A DNA stretch of 64,000 nucleotides from Bacillus sp. Marseille-Q3570 (GCF_946151055.1 NZ_CAMGYZ010000016.1:1-64000), one strand, 5' to 3'; positions 52,051 to 60,968 are shown, numbered from the stretch's first letter. Notes: generated from the sequence alone by a model not told the origin. Translations and numbers: made by a program.

Positions 52051-53184
52051 TTAACCTTTAACTGCACAACGGTTTGGACCGATTTCCATTTCACGTTGCT
52101 CTTCCGTTTCAGGGTTGATCTTCCCCATATTCGTTTCACGGATTTCCTGATAAGCATTTGGTTGAGGTGGTAGATTTTCCGTTACAAGTTTCCGGAATTC
52201 CCCTTCGTCTTCCACATTTAACCCAGAGTTCTCCTTATAAAGATCTCCTAGGTTCGCTTTCACAGATCCATCTTCACCAAGCTCTTCGACTTTTGAGAAG
52301 TGGGCAGGAAGGACAACCAGGTCATCTGAAAGTTCTTTATATTTGCTATACAAAGTGTCTCTCAAATCACTTACCCAGTCTTCCGCTTTTCCTGCAAGGT
52401 CCGGGCGACCGATTGATTTTACGAATAATATATCACCAGTGAGTAGATATTGATCATCTACAATGAATGACGTACTTCCGATCGTATGTCCAGGTGAGTA
52501 GATCGGTTGGACTTTTATCGTCGTGTTTCCCACTGTCAGGTCATTTCCTTCTTCAAGCTTGTTGTACTCGAATGTTACTTCTGTCGCGTCCTTTGGAGGC
52601 AGGTAGTATTCTGCGTCAAAGATTTCAGCAAGCTTGCGGCCGCCGGAAATGTGATCCGCATGAAGGTGGGTATCTGCAAGATGTTTCACCTTAAGCCCTT
52701 TTTCTTTGACAAACAGTTCATAAGGCTCTGTCATACGGTTGCTGTCGATGATCATCGCTTCACCGTCGGACTCGATAAGGTAAGATAAGCAGCCTTTCCC
52801 GATACGGACGAACTGATAGATCGCTCCGCCGTCTTTCAAGTCACCAATTTTCACAGGTTCAAGGTGCTCGCTCCAGGATTTCATTCCACCTTGCAAGTAA
52901 GAAACATCCTCGAGGCCAGCCTCAACTAGCTGTTCACCTACGAACTTGGAAGAACTCTCTTTCGCGCAAACAACCAAAATTTCTTGGTCTTTAGGAAGCT
53001 GATCAAGAATACCATCAACACCTTCTAACAATTCAAAGTATGGCATATTGATGATCTCTACAGCTCCACCTTCGATTTTCCAATCGTTAAAATCACTTTC
53101 GTTCCGTACATCAAGAATAAAAAGCTTTTCGTTATTCAATACTTTTTGAGTAATTTCTTTTGCGGTCATTTCTTTAATAGCCAT
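52051..53184 (-). CDS. Rhodanese-persulfide dioxygenase fusion (CstB/PDO-like)
   Basis: 377 residues. N-terminal rhodanese domain (about 8-108; active C73 in [10 protein letters not shown]) followed by a metallo-beta-lactamase domain with [25 protein letters not shown] and LPAHF iron ligands, as in ETHE1-type persulfide dioxygenases. The C terminus has a cysteine in NRCAVKG. It oxidises low-molecular-weight persulfides to sulfite or thiosulfate. The domain order is rhodanese first, unlike S. aureus CstB, where the metallo-beta-lactamase domain comes first. Confidence 0.9.
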   Translation of the reverse strand: MAIKEMTAKEITQKVLNNEKLFILDVRNESDFNDWKIEGGAVEIINMPYFELLEGVDGILDQLPKDQEILVVCAKESSSKFVGEQLVEAGLEDVSYLQGGMKSWSEHLEPVKIGDLKDGGAIYQFVRIGKGCLSYLIESDGEAMIIDSNRMTEPYELFVKEKGLKVKHLADTHLHADHISGGRKLAEIFDAEYYLPPKDATEVTFEYNKLEEGNDLTVGNTTIKVQPIYSPGHTIGSTSFIVDDQYLLTGDILFVKSIGRPDLAGKAEDWVSDLRDTLYSKYKELSDDLVVLPAHFSKVEELGEDGSVKANLGDLYKENSGLNVEDEGEFRKLVTENLPPQPNAYQEIRETNMGKINPETEEQREMEIGPNRCAVKG

Positions 53185-53199
53185 TTTTAAACTACCCCC

Positions 53200-53763
53200 T
53201 TAATCTTCTTTTTCAGTGGGACCATCCCACTCGGACATTCCAGGAATAACGTTTTTCACTTTTGCAAAACCTTTATCTGACAACAATTGGGATGCACGGT
53301 CACTACGATTTCCTGTTCTGCAGACAACATAGATGTCGTCTTCTTTATTCAACTCATCCAAACGGTCCTCCAATTCGCCTAATGGAATGGATTTCGCTCC
53401 AGGGATACGGCTGAATGCATACTCTGCAGGTTCACGGACATCCAAGACGATGCCGCCTTCTTCAAGCTTCGTTTTCAATTCATCATTCTGGATGACATGA
53501 GGATAATTGGTTTCTTCTTTTGTCTCTTCTGGGCTTGCTTTGCGAAGATAGTGCTTCAGGACATCTCCTTCTTCCTTTGTGCCAAGGTATTGATGACCTG
53601 TCGATTTCGCCCAGCTCGCAATATCCGCAGTCGATCCTTTATCTGTCGCTTGGACTTCCAGGACCTGACCTGCTTCCATTTCTCCAATCGTCTTTTTCGT
53701 TTTTACAATCGGCATTGGACATGCAAGTCCTTTCGCATCCAATACTTTGTCTGTATTAATCAT
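53200..53763 (-). CDS. TusA-rhodanese fusion sulfurtransferase (CstA-like)
   Basis: 187 residues. TusA domain (C15 in GLACPMP, about 1-75), short linker, rhodanese domain (about 95-185) with VVCRTGNRSDRASQLL. It probably accepts and passes on persulfide sulfur. ATG at 53761-53763 follows GAAGGAGG. Confidence 0.92.
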   Translation of the reverse strand: MINTDKVLDAKGLACPMPIVKTKKTIGEMEAGQVLEVQATDKGSTADIASWAKSTGHQYLGTKEEGDVLKHYLRKASPEETKEETNYPHVIQNDELKTKLEEGGIVLDVREPAEYAFSRIPGAKSIPLGELEDRLDELNKEDDIYVVCRTGNRSDRASQLLSDKGFAKVKNVIPGMSEWDGPTEKED

Positions 53764-53786
53764 GTGTGAAGCCTCCTTCTGAGTGA

Positions 53787-54107
53787 TTAACGATTTGATA
53801 ATTCTCCATTCCAATTCATCAAGCCGCCTTTCATATTAAAGACGGAATACCCTTCTCCCTCAAGAAACTTTGCAGCCTTCCCGCTTCGGTTTCCTGAACG
53901 ACATACCATGATGTGTTCCTTATCTTTAGGAATCTCATTCGTACGGTCTGAAATTTCACCAAGAGGAATATGTTTCGCCCCTGGAATCATTCCGTTTGCT
54001 ACTTCTTCATCTTCTCGTACGTCGATGATACTAATATCTTTGATTTCTTTTCGCTTCTTATCGACTTCTTCTGGAGTGATCGTTTTAACACTGTTGAATC
54101 CAAACAT
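53787..54107 (-). CDS. Single-domain rhodanese
   Basis: 106 residues. Active cysteine C69 in IMVCRSGNRSGKAAKFL. Belongs to the sulfur operon; a CstR-like site lies 33 bases upstream. Confidence 0.93.
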   Translation of the reverse strand: MFGFNSVKTITPEEVDKKRKEIKDISIIDVREDEEVANGMIPGAKHIPLGEISDRTNEIPKDKEHIMVCRSGNRSGKAAKFLEGEGYSVFNMKGGLMNWNGELSNR

Positions 54108-54139
54108 GAGTTACCTCCTTTTGGCGATTTGCAGATACT

Positions 54140-54155
54140 ATACCTCGTAGGGTAT
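54140..54155. promoter_or_regulatory. CstR-like operator upstream of the rhodanese gene
   Basis: ATACCTCGTAGGGTAT, a palindrome of the form ATACC-N6-GGTAT. Confidence 0.65.
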
Positions 54156-54169
54156 TATTTCAAACAAAA

Positions 54170-54655
54170 CTAAATAAAGAGATTTACTTTCCCTTCGTTT
54201 GCTTCTCCAAGGTAAGCTGCAACTCCGGCATAGTTGATATCATCCAGCAGTTCTTCTTTTTGAAGACCTAAAAGATCCATTGTCATTGTACATGCGACAA
54301 GATTGACACCTTGTTCTTGAGCCATTTCCACAAGTTCCGGAAGAGACATGGCATTATGCTTTTTCATAACATGCTTGATCATTTTCGGTCCCATACCAGC
54401 CATGTTCATTTTAGATAAGCCTAGTTTCTTTGCCCCGCGAGGCATCATCTTACCGAACATCTTTTCAAGCATTCCTTTTTTCACTGGCACCTGTTCGTCT
54501 TTACGTAGTGCATTCAATCCCCAGAATGTATGGAAGATTGTCACCTCATGGTCATAGGCCGCAGCACCATTCGCAATGATATAAGCCGCAATGGCCTTAT
54601 CAAGGTCTCCACTGAATAATACAATTGTAGTCTTGTCTTTTTTTACTTCTGTCAT
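54170..54655 (-). CDS. DsrE/DsrF-like sulfur-relay protein
   Basis: 161 residues, DsrE fold. TIVLFSGDLDKAIAAYIIANGAA at the N terminus is split by the central Lys/Met-rich insert; the likely active cysteine is in NLVACTMTMDLLG. Acts in sulfur transfer in CstR regulons. ATG at 54655 with AAGGAGG. Confidence 0.9.
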   Translation of the reverse strand: MTEVKKDKTTIVLFSGDLDKAIAAYIIANGAAAYDHEVTIFHTFWGLNALRKDEQVPVKKGMLEKMFGKMMPRGAKKLGLSKMNMAGMGPKMIKHVMKKHNAMSLPELVEMAQEQGVNLVACTMTMDLLGLQKEELLDDINYAGVAAYLGEANEGKVNLFI

Positions 54656-54684
54656 CGTTATTCCTCCTTAAAAAGTTTATACAT

Positions 54685-54700
54685 ATACCCGTATAGGTAT
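54685..54700. promoter_or_regulatory. CstR-like operator 1 between cstR and dsrE
   Basis: ATACCCGTATAGGTAT, identical to the site at 55081-55096. Confidence 0.7.
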
Positions 54701-54732
54701 TATTTTTCTTAAAAATAAAAAGGTGTTGTTTT

Positions 54733-54748
54733 ATACCCCTAAGGGTAT
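54733..54748. promoter_or_regulatory. CstR-like operator 2 between cstR and dsrE
   Basis: ATACCCCTAAGGGTAT, nearly perfect palindrome 33 bases from operator 1. Confidence 0.7.
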
Positions 54749-54786
54749 ACTACTACGCATTCAAATGAATGTCAACACCTGAATTT

Positions 54787-55047
54787 TCATCTGCTTTTGA
54801 CAAGTAGATTGACTGCTTCTTTAATAAGATCGTCCGTGTTTTCACCTTTATCCAGTTGCTCTCTCACACACTGTTCGAGGTTTGTTCCAACGACCAGACC
54901 TATTGTACGGTCCAACGCACTTCTGATAGCTGACATTTGTGTCACTATATCTTTACAATCTTTTTCTTCTTCCATCATTTTAAGAACACCGCGTACTTGT
55001 CCTTCAATACGTTTTACGCGGTTTTTCATTTGATCATTATATTCCAC
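54787..55047 (-). CDS. cstR: CstR persulfide-responsive repressor (CsoR family)
   Basis: 86 residues, all-helical CsoR/RcnR-type repressor. With the GTG at 55045-55047 as start, the two conserved cysteines are C31 and C60, the numbers known for S. aureus CstR; the copper-ligand histidine of CsoR is replaced by N56 (VVGTNLEQC). It therefore senses per- and polysulfides rather than copper. The TTG at 55056 abuts the Shine-Dalgarno GGAGG and is rejected. First gene of the sulfur cluster, with the same operator upstream. Confidence 0.9.
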   Translation of the reverse strand: MEYNDQMKNRVKRIEGQVRGVLKMMEEEKDCKDIVTQMSAIRSALDRTIGLVVGTNLEQCVREQLDKGENTDDLIKEAVNLLVKSR

Positions 55048-55080
55048 GAGGTACAACCTCCTTTATTTCAATGTTCAATA

Positions 55081-55096
55081 ATACCCGTATAGGTAT
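55081..55096. promoter_or_regulatory. CstR-like operator upstream of cstR
   Basis: ATACCCGTATAGGTAT, 34 bases before the cstR start; fits autorepression. Confidence 0.7.
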
Positions 55097-55242
55097 ATTA
55101 CAACATTTTCTCTGAAGATGCAAATCACCTTATTAACACCTCTATTGTACAATACATGTTTCATAAAGAAAACGTGAGAGGTTGTACTATAAGTGCTGAA
55201 GATGGGCGTAACATCAAGACACCTTGTTGAAGGAACAATCGT

Positions 55243-55430
55243 TAACGGACACAGGAGACCTTATTTGGGCAATATATTGGAAATTTACAAACTTAACGGA
55301 CACCAGTGCTTTTATTTCGCTAAAACCTAATAAAAACAACTCATTTTGTCACAATTAACGGCCCTGGTGCCCGCCAAAATTCTGAAACACCGTATTTTAG
55401 CACAATTAACGGCTCTGGTGTTCGTTACGA
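55243..55430. repeat. GGACAC-type intergenic repeat cluster 4
   Basis: Copies at about 55242-55265 (GTTAACGGACACAGGAGACC), 55293-55315 (CTTAACGGACACCAGTGC), 55355-55375 (AATTAACGGCCCTGGTGCCC) and 55401-55425 (AATTAACGGCTCTGGTGTTC). They fill the 438-base gap between cstR and cadA. No gene seen. Confidence 0.75.
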
Positions 55431-55494
55431 TCCTCACAACATTCATCTAAACCAGAAAAGACATCAAAACAACCTCAAATTTTTAGAAAAGTAC

Positions 55495-57627
55495 TTATTC
55501 TTTAACTCTTAGCAGTCTTAATCCATTCAATGTAACAAGAAGGGTTGCGCCCATATCTGCAAAGATGGCAATCCACAGGGTCAGCCAGCCTGGCACGACA
55601 AGTAAAAGCGCCAACAGCTTTACTCCGATCGAAAAGGCGATGTTCTGCTTGATGATCGAAAGCGTTTTTCTGCTAAGCTTAATGGTATATGGAAGTTTGC
55701 GCAAGTCATCTCCCATCAAAGCGATATCCGCTGTTTCGATGGCTGTATCTGTACCAGCACCGCCCATGGCAATTCCGACGGTAGAGGACGCAAGGGCAGG
55801 AGCGTCATTTACACCATCCCCGACCATCGCGACTTTCCCAAACCGCTGTTCATATTCTTTAATGTAATTTAATTTTTCTTCAGGAAGCAGTTCTGCTTTT
55901 ATGGTAGAAATGTTGATTTGCTGCCCGATGCTGTTTGCTGTCAGCTGATGGTCCCCAGTAAGCATGATCGTATTTGTGATATTCAGATCATGAAGTGCTT
56001 TCACGACTTCGGCACTTTCATCGCGTATTGTATCCGCTACTGCAACGAGCGCAAGCAGATGCTCTTCTGTCCCGACCGCCAGTACGGTTTTCCCTTCAGA
56101 ACGAAGTCGATCGATGATGATGTGTGTATCACTTTCAGGTTGTATATTCATATCATCAGTAAATAATGCAAGACTTCCAGCATAGTATACAGTCTGATTG
56201 ATCGTTCCTTTTATACCCTTACCGGTAAGCGATTGAAAATTCTCGATATCATCATCTGTTTGCTTCTCAATACCCATCTCTTCAGCTTTCTTCAGGATTG
56301 CAGAGGCTAAAGGGTGCTGCGAGCTGCTTTCAAGAAAAGCAGCAATCCGGATAATTTCAGAATCCTTGTATTCGGCCAGCGTAATAATATCGTTGACTTC
56401 AGGGATTCCCTTTGTCAATGTTCCTGTTTTATCAAAAGCGATTGATTTCAACTTCCCAGCTTCCTCTAAATAGACACCGCCTTTTACTAACACACCGTTC
56501 CGTGCAGCATTGCCAACTGCTGTCACTATGGAAACAGGTGTAGAAATCACGAGTGCACAAGGACAGCCGACCACCAGGACAGCCAGCCCTTGATAGATCC
56601 ATTCTTCCCAGCTTCCCCCTAGTAATGGCGGAATTACCGCTACCCCTATCGCCACTAAAATGATGGCGGGGGTATAATATTTTGCGAACCGATCTACAAA
56701 TGATTGGGATGGAGCCCGCTCTTCTTGTGCTTCTTCGACGAGATGGATGATCTTCGCTAACGTCGTATCCTCCACCCGCTTTGTTACTTCAACTTCTAAA
56801 TAGCCATCTTCATTCAATGTTCCAGCAAAAGCTTCATCGCCTACAGATAGATGGACTGGAACAGATTCGCCAGTTATCGCAGACTGGTTCACGAACGATC
56901 CGCCTTTCGAAACGACTCCATCCATGGCTAGCTTTTGCCCAGGTAAAACAATCATCGTATCTCCGACCTGCACGTCCTCTACAGGGATTGTCATTTCCTG
57001 ATTGTTTCGCAGGACAGTCGCTTCCTTTGGGGCGATTTCCATCAATCCACGGATTGACTGACGTGCTTTTTCCATCGAATAAGCTTCAAGGATTTCACTG
57101 ATTGCGAAAAGGATGACAACCATGGCCCCTTCACCCCATTCACCGATCAAAGCAGCTCCGATGATTGCGATTGTCATGAGCGTCCTCATATCGAAATCAA
57201 GACGAAGCAGGTTTCTAAAACCTGCCTGGAATAAACGATATCCCCCCACAAGGATGGATCCTGCATAAAAGCCATTAGCTAATAATGATCCTTCCCCGTA
57301 TCCAAAACTGATCATCCATCCGACAATCAAAAGAATTCCTGCCAAAACGACATTCCAATGACGTTTCAAAAACGGTTCTTTCTTCTCTTCTTCCTTCAAA
57401 TGGTCAGGGCGGACCTTCAGGTTTTCAAAAGCCCCTGCCTTTTCAATCTCATTTACATTTGTGTCACCTATAACTGTAAGCTTTGAAGCTGTAAAATTCA
57501 CTTTTGCATCCAAAACACCATCCAGGCGTTTTACGTTCGTTTCGAACTTTTTGGCACAGTTTGCTCAGGTGAATCCTGAGATCCTATAGATGTGCTGTTT
57601 CGTTTCATTCACCTTAGCTTGTTGCAA
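55495..57627 (-). CDS. cadA: CadA-type Cd/Zn/Pb P1B-ATPase, interrupted by an in-frame TGA
   Basis: About 710 codons from TTG 57625-57627 (seven bases after AGGAGGGG). The first 38 codons encode an HMA domain start (HIYRISGFT) whose first CxxC cysteine codon is TGA (57565-57567), followed in frame by [16 protein letters not shown]. The rest is an intact 672-residue ATPase with CPC in [28 protein letters not shown] and the DMGATLLV of cadmium-type pumps. It may be translated from an internal start such as TTG 57513, giving a pump without a complete HMA domain. It overlaps cadC by 14 bases. Confidence 0.85.
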
Positions 57628-57988
57628 GATGCTTCCCCTCCTCTAAATGAGAGAATGCTGTCTGTATTATTTGCCTTACATGATCATCATCCAATGAGTA
57701 GTACACCAGCTTTCCGACTTTCCGATATTTTGCAAGTCCCATATTCCGAAGCAATCTCAGATGGTGGGAAGCCGTTGCAACTGTACAATCAACGATATTT
57801 GATACATCGCATACGCATAGTTCTTCCTCGATTGATAATGCATAAGCGATTTTGATTCGTGTATCATCGGATAAGGCTTTGAAAACTTTCGCCGCTGACA
57901 TGGTATCTTTTCCTTCTATATCAGCTTTTATCCGATTCACTTTATCTTCATGCACACAATTGACTTTACAAACATCGTCTTTCGCCAC
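57614..57988 (-). CDS. cadC: CadC metal-sensing repressor (ArsR/SmtB family)
   Basis: 124 residues, winged helix. With the GTG at 57986-57988 as start the metal ligands are C7, C11 (DVCKVNC) and C58, C60 (ELCVCD), the same numbers as in plasmid pI258 CadC. An in-frame GTG nine bases upstream is the alternative. It senses Cd, Pb or Zn and represses the cad operon through the operator at 58011. Confidence 0.93.
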   Translation of the reverse strand: MAKDDVCKVNCVHEDKVNRIKADIEGKDTMSAAKVFKALSDDTRIKIAYALSIEEELCVCDVSNIVDCTVATASHHLRLLRNMGLAKYRKVGKLVYYSLDDDHVRQIIQTAFSHLEEGKHLATS

Positions 57989-58010
57989 TTTATTCACCTC
58001 TCACCTTTTC

Positions 58011-58030
58011 ATTCAAACGTTCTTTTGAAT
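58011..58030. promoter_or_regulatory. CadC operator
   Basis: ATTCAAA (58011-58017) and TTTGAAT (58024-58030) form a perfect inverted repeat with 6-base spacer, like the TCAAATAAATATTTGA core of known CadC operators. It lies between the promoter and the cadC start. Confidence 0.8.
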
Positions 58031-58033
58031 ATT

Positions 58034-58063
58034 AGTATATAAGGTATGGTGTAATGACGTCAA
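58034..58063 (-). promoter_or_regulatory. Sigma-A promoter of cadCA
   Basis: On the minus strand TTGACG (58058-58063) and TATACT (58034-58039) are 18 bases apart, directly upstream of the operator. Confidence 0.65.
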
Positions 58064-58120
58064 ACATTACGGTTGCTGGTATCAAAAGGTCCTATACATA
58101 CCCCACAGCAGATTGCACAT

Positions 58121-58154
58121 AAAAAAGACCCAAAAGTGCAGTCACTTTTGGGTC
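58121..58154 (-). terminator. Strong terminator of the 21-codon ORF
   Basis: GACCCAAAAGTG (58127-58138) pairs perfectly with CACTTTTGGGTC (58143-58154); on the minus strand six T residues follow. The only gene upstream in this direction before the S51 peptidase is the 21-codon frame at 58172-58237. Confidence 0.85.
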
Positions 58155-58171
58155 ACCCTCTTTTGTAATCC

Positions 58172-58237
58172 TTATCTTCTTTTATTCTTTCTTGTCATTT
58201 CAATGATGATCTTTTCGATTTCGTAGAAGTTAAACAT
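58172..58237 (-). CDS. Candidate 21-residue micropeptide
   Basis: MFNFYEIEKIIIEMTRKNKR plus a final R, stop TAA. AAAGGGAG precedes the ATG at 8 bases, and the strong terminator follows 18 bases after the stop. An amphipathic helix with a basic C terminus is predicted. Not a family I can name; support comes only from the ribosome site and terminator. No clear promoter was found. Confidence 0.5.
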   Translation of the reverse strand: MFNFYEIEKIIIEMTRKNKRR

Positions 58238-58375
58238 GGAATCCGCTCCCTTTTCGAGTTTGTTTTGTTACTCTTAGTTTACGGAATTCCCTTTGTTTAT
58301 TAACCGGTCAACAGATTGGATTTCCCTCCGCCTCTAGATTGATTTTATTCTCCGTCTACGTCCTAAGCCGATTCA

Positions 58376-59032
58376 CTAACCCTTGTATTTTTCATCGACT
58401 CTGAAGTCAGCTCTTCTTATTTTCCCGTAACATTTCAGTTTTCCTTTTTCGATCACAATACCCGCTCGATCCTGACATACGTACAGAGGTATTGATGAAC
58501 GGGTCATGAATGTTTCCAACTCTTCTGTCATACAAATCCGGTCTATAAAATGTGGTAAGAAATGAAGCTGAGCTAAGTTGAGTGCCTCAAAATCAGTAAG
58601 TCGGACATCGTTTGGATCCAAAAATTGCGCAACCTCGATTGTCGGCGACATCATCATCGCACCTGCACTTACCCCGATCAAGACGCCACCGGTTTTTACA
58701 AAGTCCTGTAGAAAAGACATCATGTTCCTCGAACGTAGATTTTTCAAAAAATAATATGTATTTCCACCAGATAAATAAATCGCATCGCAAGACGATAACG
58801 CTTCCAGGTTTTCGGGTTCATATTCTTTATCGATATCAAAATAAACAAATTGATCAAAACCAAACCGTTGCAAATTCGGTTTCATACGATTGAAGTAATG
58901 TTTTGTTGCATCGTATTGTGATGGGATATATCCTAATTTAGAACCTTTCCCTGAGACAATTTGCCTGATCCTTTTCTCCAACTCTTCATCTAGATGTTCG
59001 TCGATATTGCTCAACATAATCAAATGACTCAT
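58376..59032 (-). CDS. Peptidase S51 family protein (dipeptidase E-like)
   Basis: 218 residues. Nucleophile S122 in GVLIGVSAGAMMM and IYLSGGNTYYFL are typical. The family includes alpha-aspartyl dipeptidase PepE and cyanophycinase, so a role on Asp-containing dipeptides is possible; inferred. ATG at 59032. Confidence 0.85.
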   Translation of the reverse strand: MSHLIMLSNIDEHLDEELEKRIRQIVSGKGSKLGYIPSQYDATKHYFNRMKPNLQRFGFDQFVYFDIDKEYEPENLEALSSCDAIYLSGGNTYYFLKNLRSRNMMSFLQDFVKTGGVLIGVSAGAMMMSPTIEVAQFLDPNDVRLTDFEALNLAQLHFLPHFIDRICMTEELETFMTRSSIPLYVCQDRAGIVIEKGKLKCYGKIRRADFRVDEKYKG

Positions 59033-59192
59033 ATTAAGACTTCTCCTTTATGCTTCCTTATATGTACTTTCTTCTTCATACGAATGATCCCTTTTCTATA
59101 TGTAAAAATGAAACTATTATTCTTCTAAACCGTATGATACGATGTAACAAAAAACATACATATTTTGGAACACACCAAAAGGGGGGATGGTA

Positions 59193-60746
59193 GTGGTTCA
59201 ACATGTTAAGAAAAAACGCACAATCTATTTACCCGTGATTCTTCTTTTCCTATTAATCGGGTTGTTGACTTTTCACCATGCAATGAAGGAACGGGATCTG
59301 ACTCCGGATGGTCTCAGTCGCAATACAGAAATTGTCGATGGGGTGAACGGGAAGATCCTTACAGCTAATAAAGTCGATTCCGGTTATGATATACACTTTA
59401 ATGAAAATGGCAAGCTCGCGAACGTCCATGTCAATGAAAAATTGGAAGTGACACATAAAGAAACGCTTCCGATTGAGGTAGGTCTAACGGCTACTATATG
59501 GGCAAAGAACAATACTGCCTATTTTATTGAAGATCAAGCGTTGACTTATTTCGATGGGAAAGAGAAACAGACGATCGTTGACAAGGTAGATGGTTTCGAA
59601 GCCTCTGATACTCATCTCTATTATTGGAAAAAAGATATGATTTTTAAGCTTGATTCTACAACCAATACTTCAGAGCAGCTGGTAATAACTGATCAGCCAG
59701 TCTCTAATGTATTTGCAAGTGATCAGAAAGGACTTTTTGCAGTAACAAGTAAAATAGATGAATATACCACTCAAGTATCGGTATATAAAACTGATGAAGA
59801 AAACGTTAACGAATCATTGAAATTCGATATCAATTCCATAAGCGGGGAGAATGTGACAGATATCGATCTCGCTGAAAATGAAGATGGACTGCACCTTATC
59901 TACCAAACAGGCCAGGCCCATGGCGGCACGATTATCGTCAGAGGACATTACAATCTTTTCAAAACGGCACAAGAAGAACCTTCTTTTAATGAAATTCGAG
60001 TCTACGATACTTTTACGAATAGCAGGCAGCGGGTGTTCGACAATATGAACCTTGTCATCACTGAGAATGGTCCAGAAATATACTTATCGATCAGAAGCAT
60101 GATCAAACCGAAAATTGAAAGTTGGAACGTTTATCGAGCCTTACCTGAGGATGATGGAAAATGGCTTGCAAGTCACATCAGCACCTCAACCTCTGTATCA
60201 AAGAATCACGTCTATGTGGATGAAGGTGAACTTTTCTGGCTGGATACAAGAGGAAAAAGCGCTAAGATCATGGCCGTTTCAGATCACCCTGAACTTGTCG
60301 AAAAAGGTGGAAGACTACAAGCATCTGATTGGGTGAATGGCTTCTATACAGGGATGGCGAAGCTGCCATATGGACTGATTCTATTATTAGTTGCCGTCAT
60401 GTGGCTTGCCCCTGCAATCATTTTCCTATTCTGTGTTTCATTCTGGAATGAAGATGCGATAGAACAGCGCCGCAGCTGGGTTCGATACAGCGCGATCGGT
60501 TTATTCACCATTTTTCAATATTTCTTGTTGCAGCGGTTTTTCACACCGATGTTTGAAACCTTTTCACCTATTTACTTATCGTTTCAAATGCATTCGGTAG
60601 TAATTCCGATCGTACTTGTCCTTCTAAGTATGTTATTCACAAGACTGGTAAGGAAAAACCACTGGAATCTCTATCAGGAATTCGGTTATTTCGCCCTCTT
60701 TCATACTTTGATGATCATCTTTCTGATCTCTCCTTATACGATATAA
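59193..60746 (+). CDS. Membrane protein of unknown function, extracellular beta-rich domain plus C-terminal helices
   Basis: 517 residues. One membrane helix at the N terminus (about 10-30), a large external beta-rich region (about 40-395) that could be a propeller, then about four membrane helices (about 395-510). No family recognised. The GTG at 59193 has correct spacing to AAAAGGGGGG, while the ATG at 59187 touches it. No operon partner. Confidence 0.7.
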   Translation: MVQHVKKKRTIYLPVILLFLLIGLLTFHHAMKERDLTPDGLSRNTEIVDGVNGKILTANKVDSGYDIHFNENGKLANVHVNEKLEVTHKETLPIEVGLTATIWAKNNTAYFIEDQALTYFDGKEKQTIVDKVDGFEASDTHLYYWKKDMIFKLDSTTNTSEQLVITDQPVSNVFASDQKGLFAVTSKIDEYTTQVSVYKTDEENVNESLKFDINSISGENVTDIDLAENEDGLHLIYQTGQAHGGTIIVRGHYNLFKTAQEEPSFNEIRVYDTFTNSRQRVFDNMNLVITENGPEIYLSIRSMIKPKIESWNVYRALPEDDGKWLASHISTSTSVSKNHVYVDEGELFWLDTRGKSAKIMAVSDHPELVEKGGRLQASDWVNGFYTGMAKLPYGLILLLVAVMWLAPAIIFLFCVSFWNEDAIEQRRSWVRYSAIGLFTIFQYFLLQRFFTPMFETFSPIYLSFQMHSVVIPIVLVLLSMLFTRLVRKNHWNLYQEFGYFALFHTLMIIFLISPYTI

Positions 60747-60760
60747 AGGATATCAGTATT

Positions 60761-60857
60761 GGTCGTAATAGTTTCACGTTTTGTCGTGATTATATGAAAT
60801 TATGTTGTGATTTTCCTGGAACCTGTTGCGATTTTCCGGAAACTTGTCGCGATAACC
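60761..60857. repeat. 21-bp tandem repeat
   Basis: Units at 60782, 60803 and 60824 are exactly 21 bases (consensus TGTTGCGATTTTCCGGAAAC plus one base), with a degenerate unit at 60761 and a partial one at 60845. No unique spacers, so not CRISPR. Confidence 0.75.
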
Positions 60858-60868
60858 ATATCAGAGAC

Positions 60869-60968
60869 TTATACGGACTAGGGTTGGTCAAAATTGCGTA
60901 TTATTGTCCGTATGAAAGGTTTATACGGACTCTGGCAGCTTAAAAATACGTAGTACTGTCCGTATAAG
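60869..60968. repeat. Variant of the GGACAC-type repeat family, cluster 5
   Basis: TTATACGGACTAG (60869-60881), TTGTCCGTAT (60903-60912), TTTATACGGACTCTGG (60919-60934) and CTGTCCGTATAAGC (60956-60969) form two inverted pairs. It lies between the convergent membrane-protein and argH genes, where with the 21-bp repeats it fills the 306-base gap. Confidence 0.65.

Noticed and set aside
57540-57627. Selenocysteine reading of the cadA TGA
   Set aside because: TGA at a CxxC cysteine invites it, but the only hairpin just downstream (GTTCG-AAA-CGAAC) has a 3-base loop without the G expected for a bacterial SECIS, and no selenium genes are in the window. A nonsense change is simpler.
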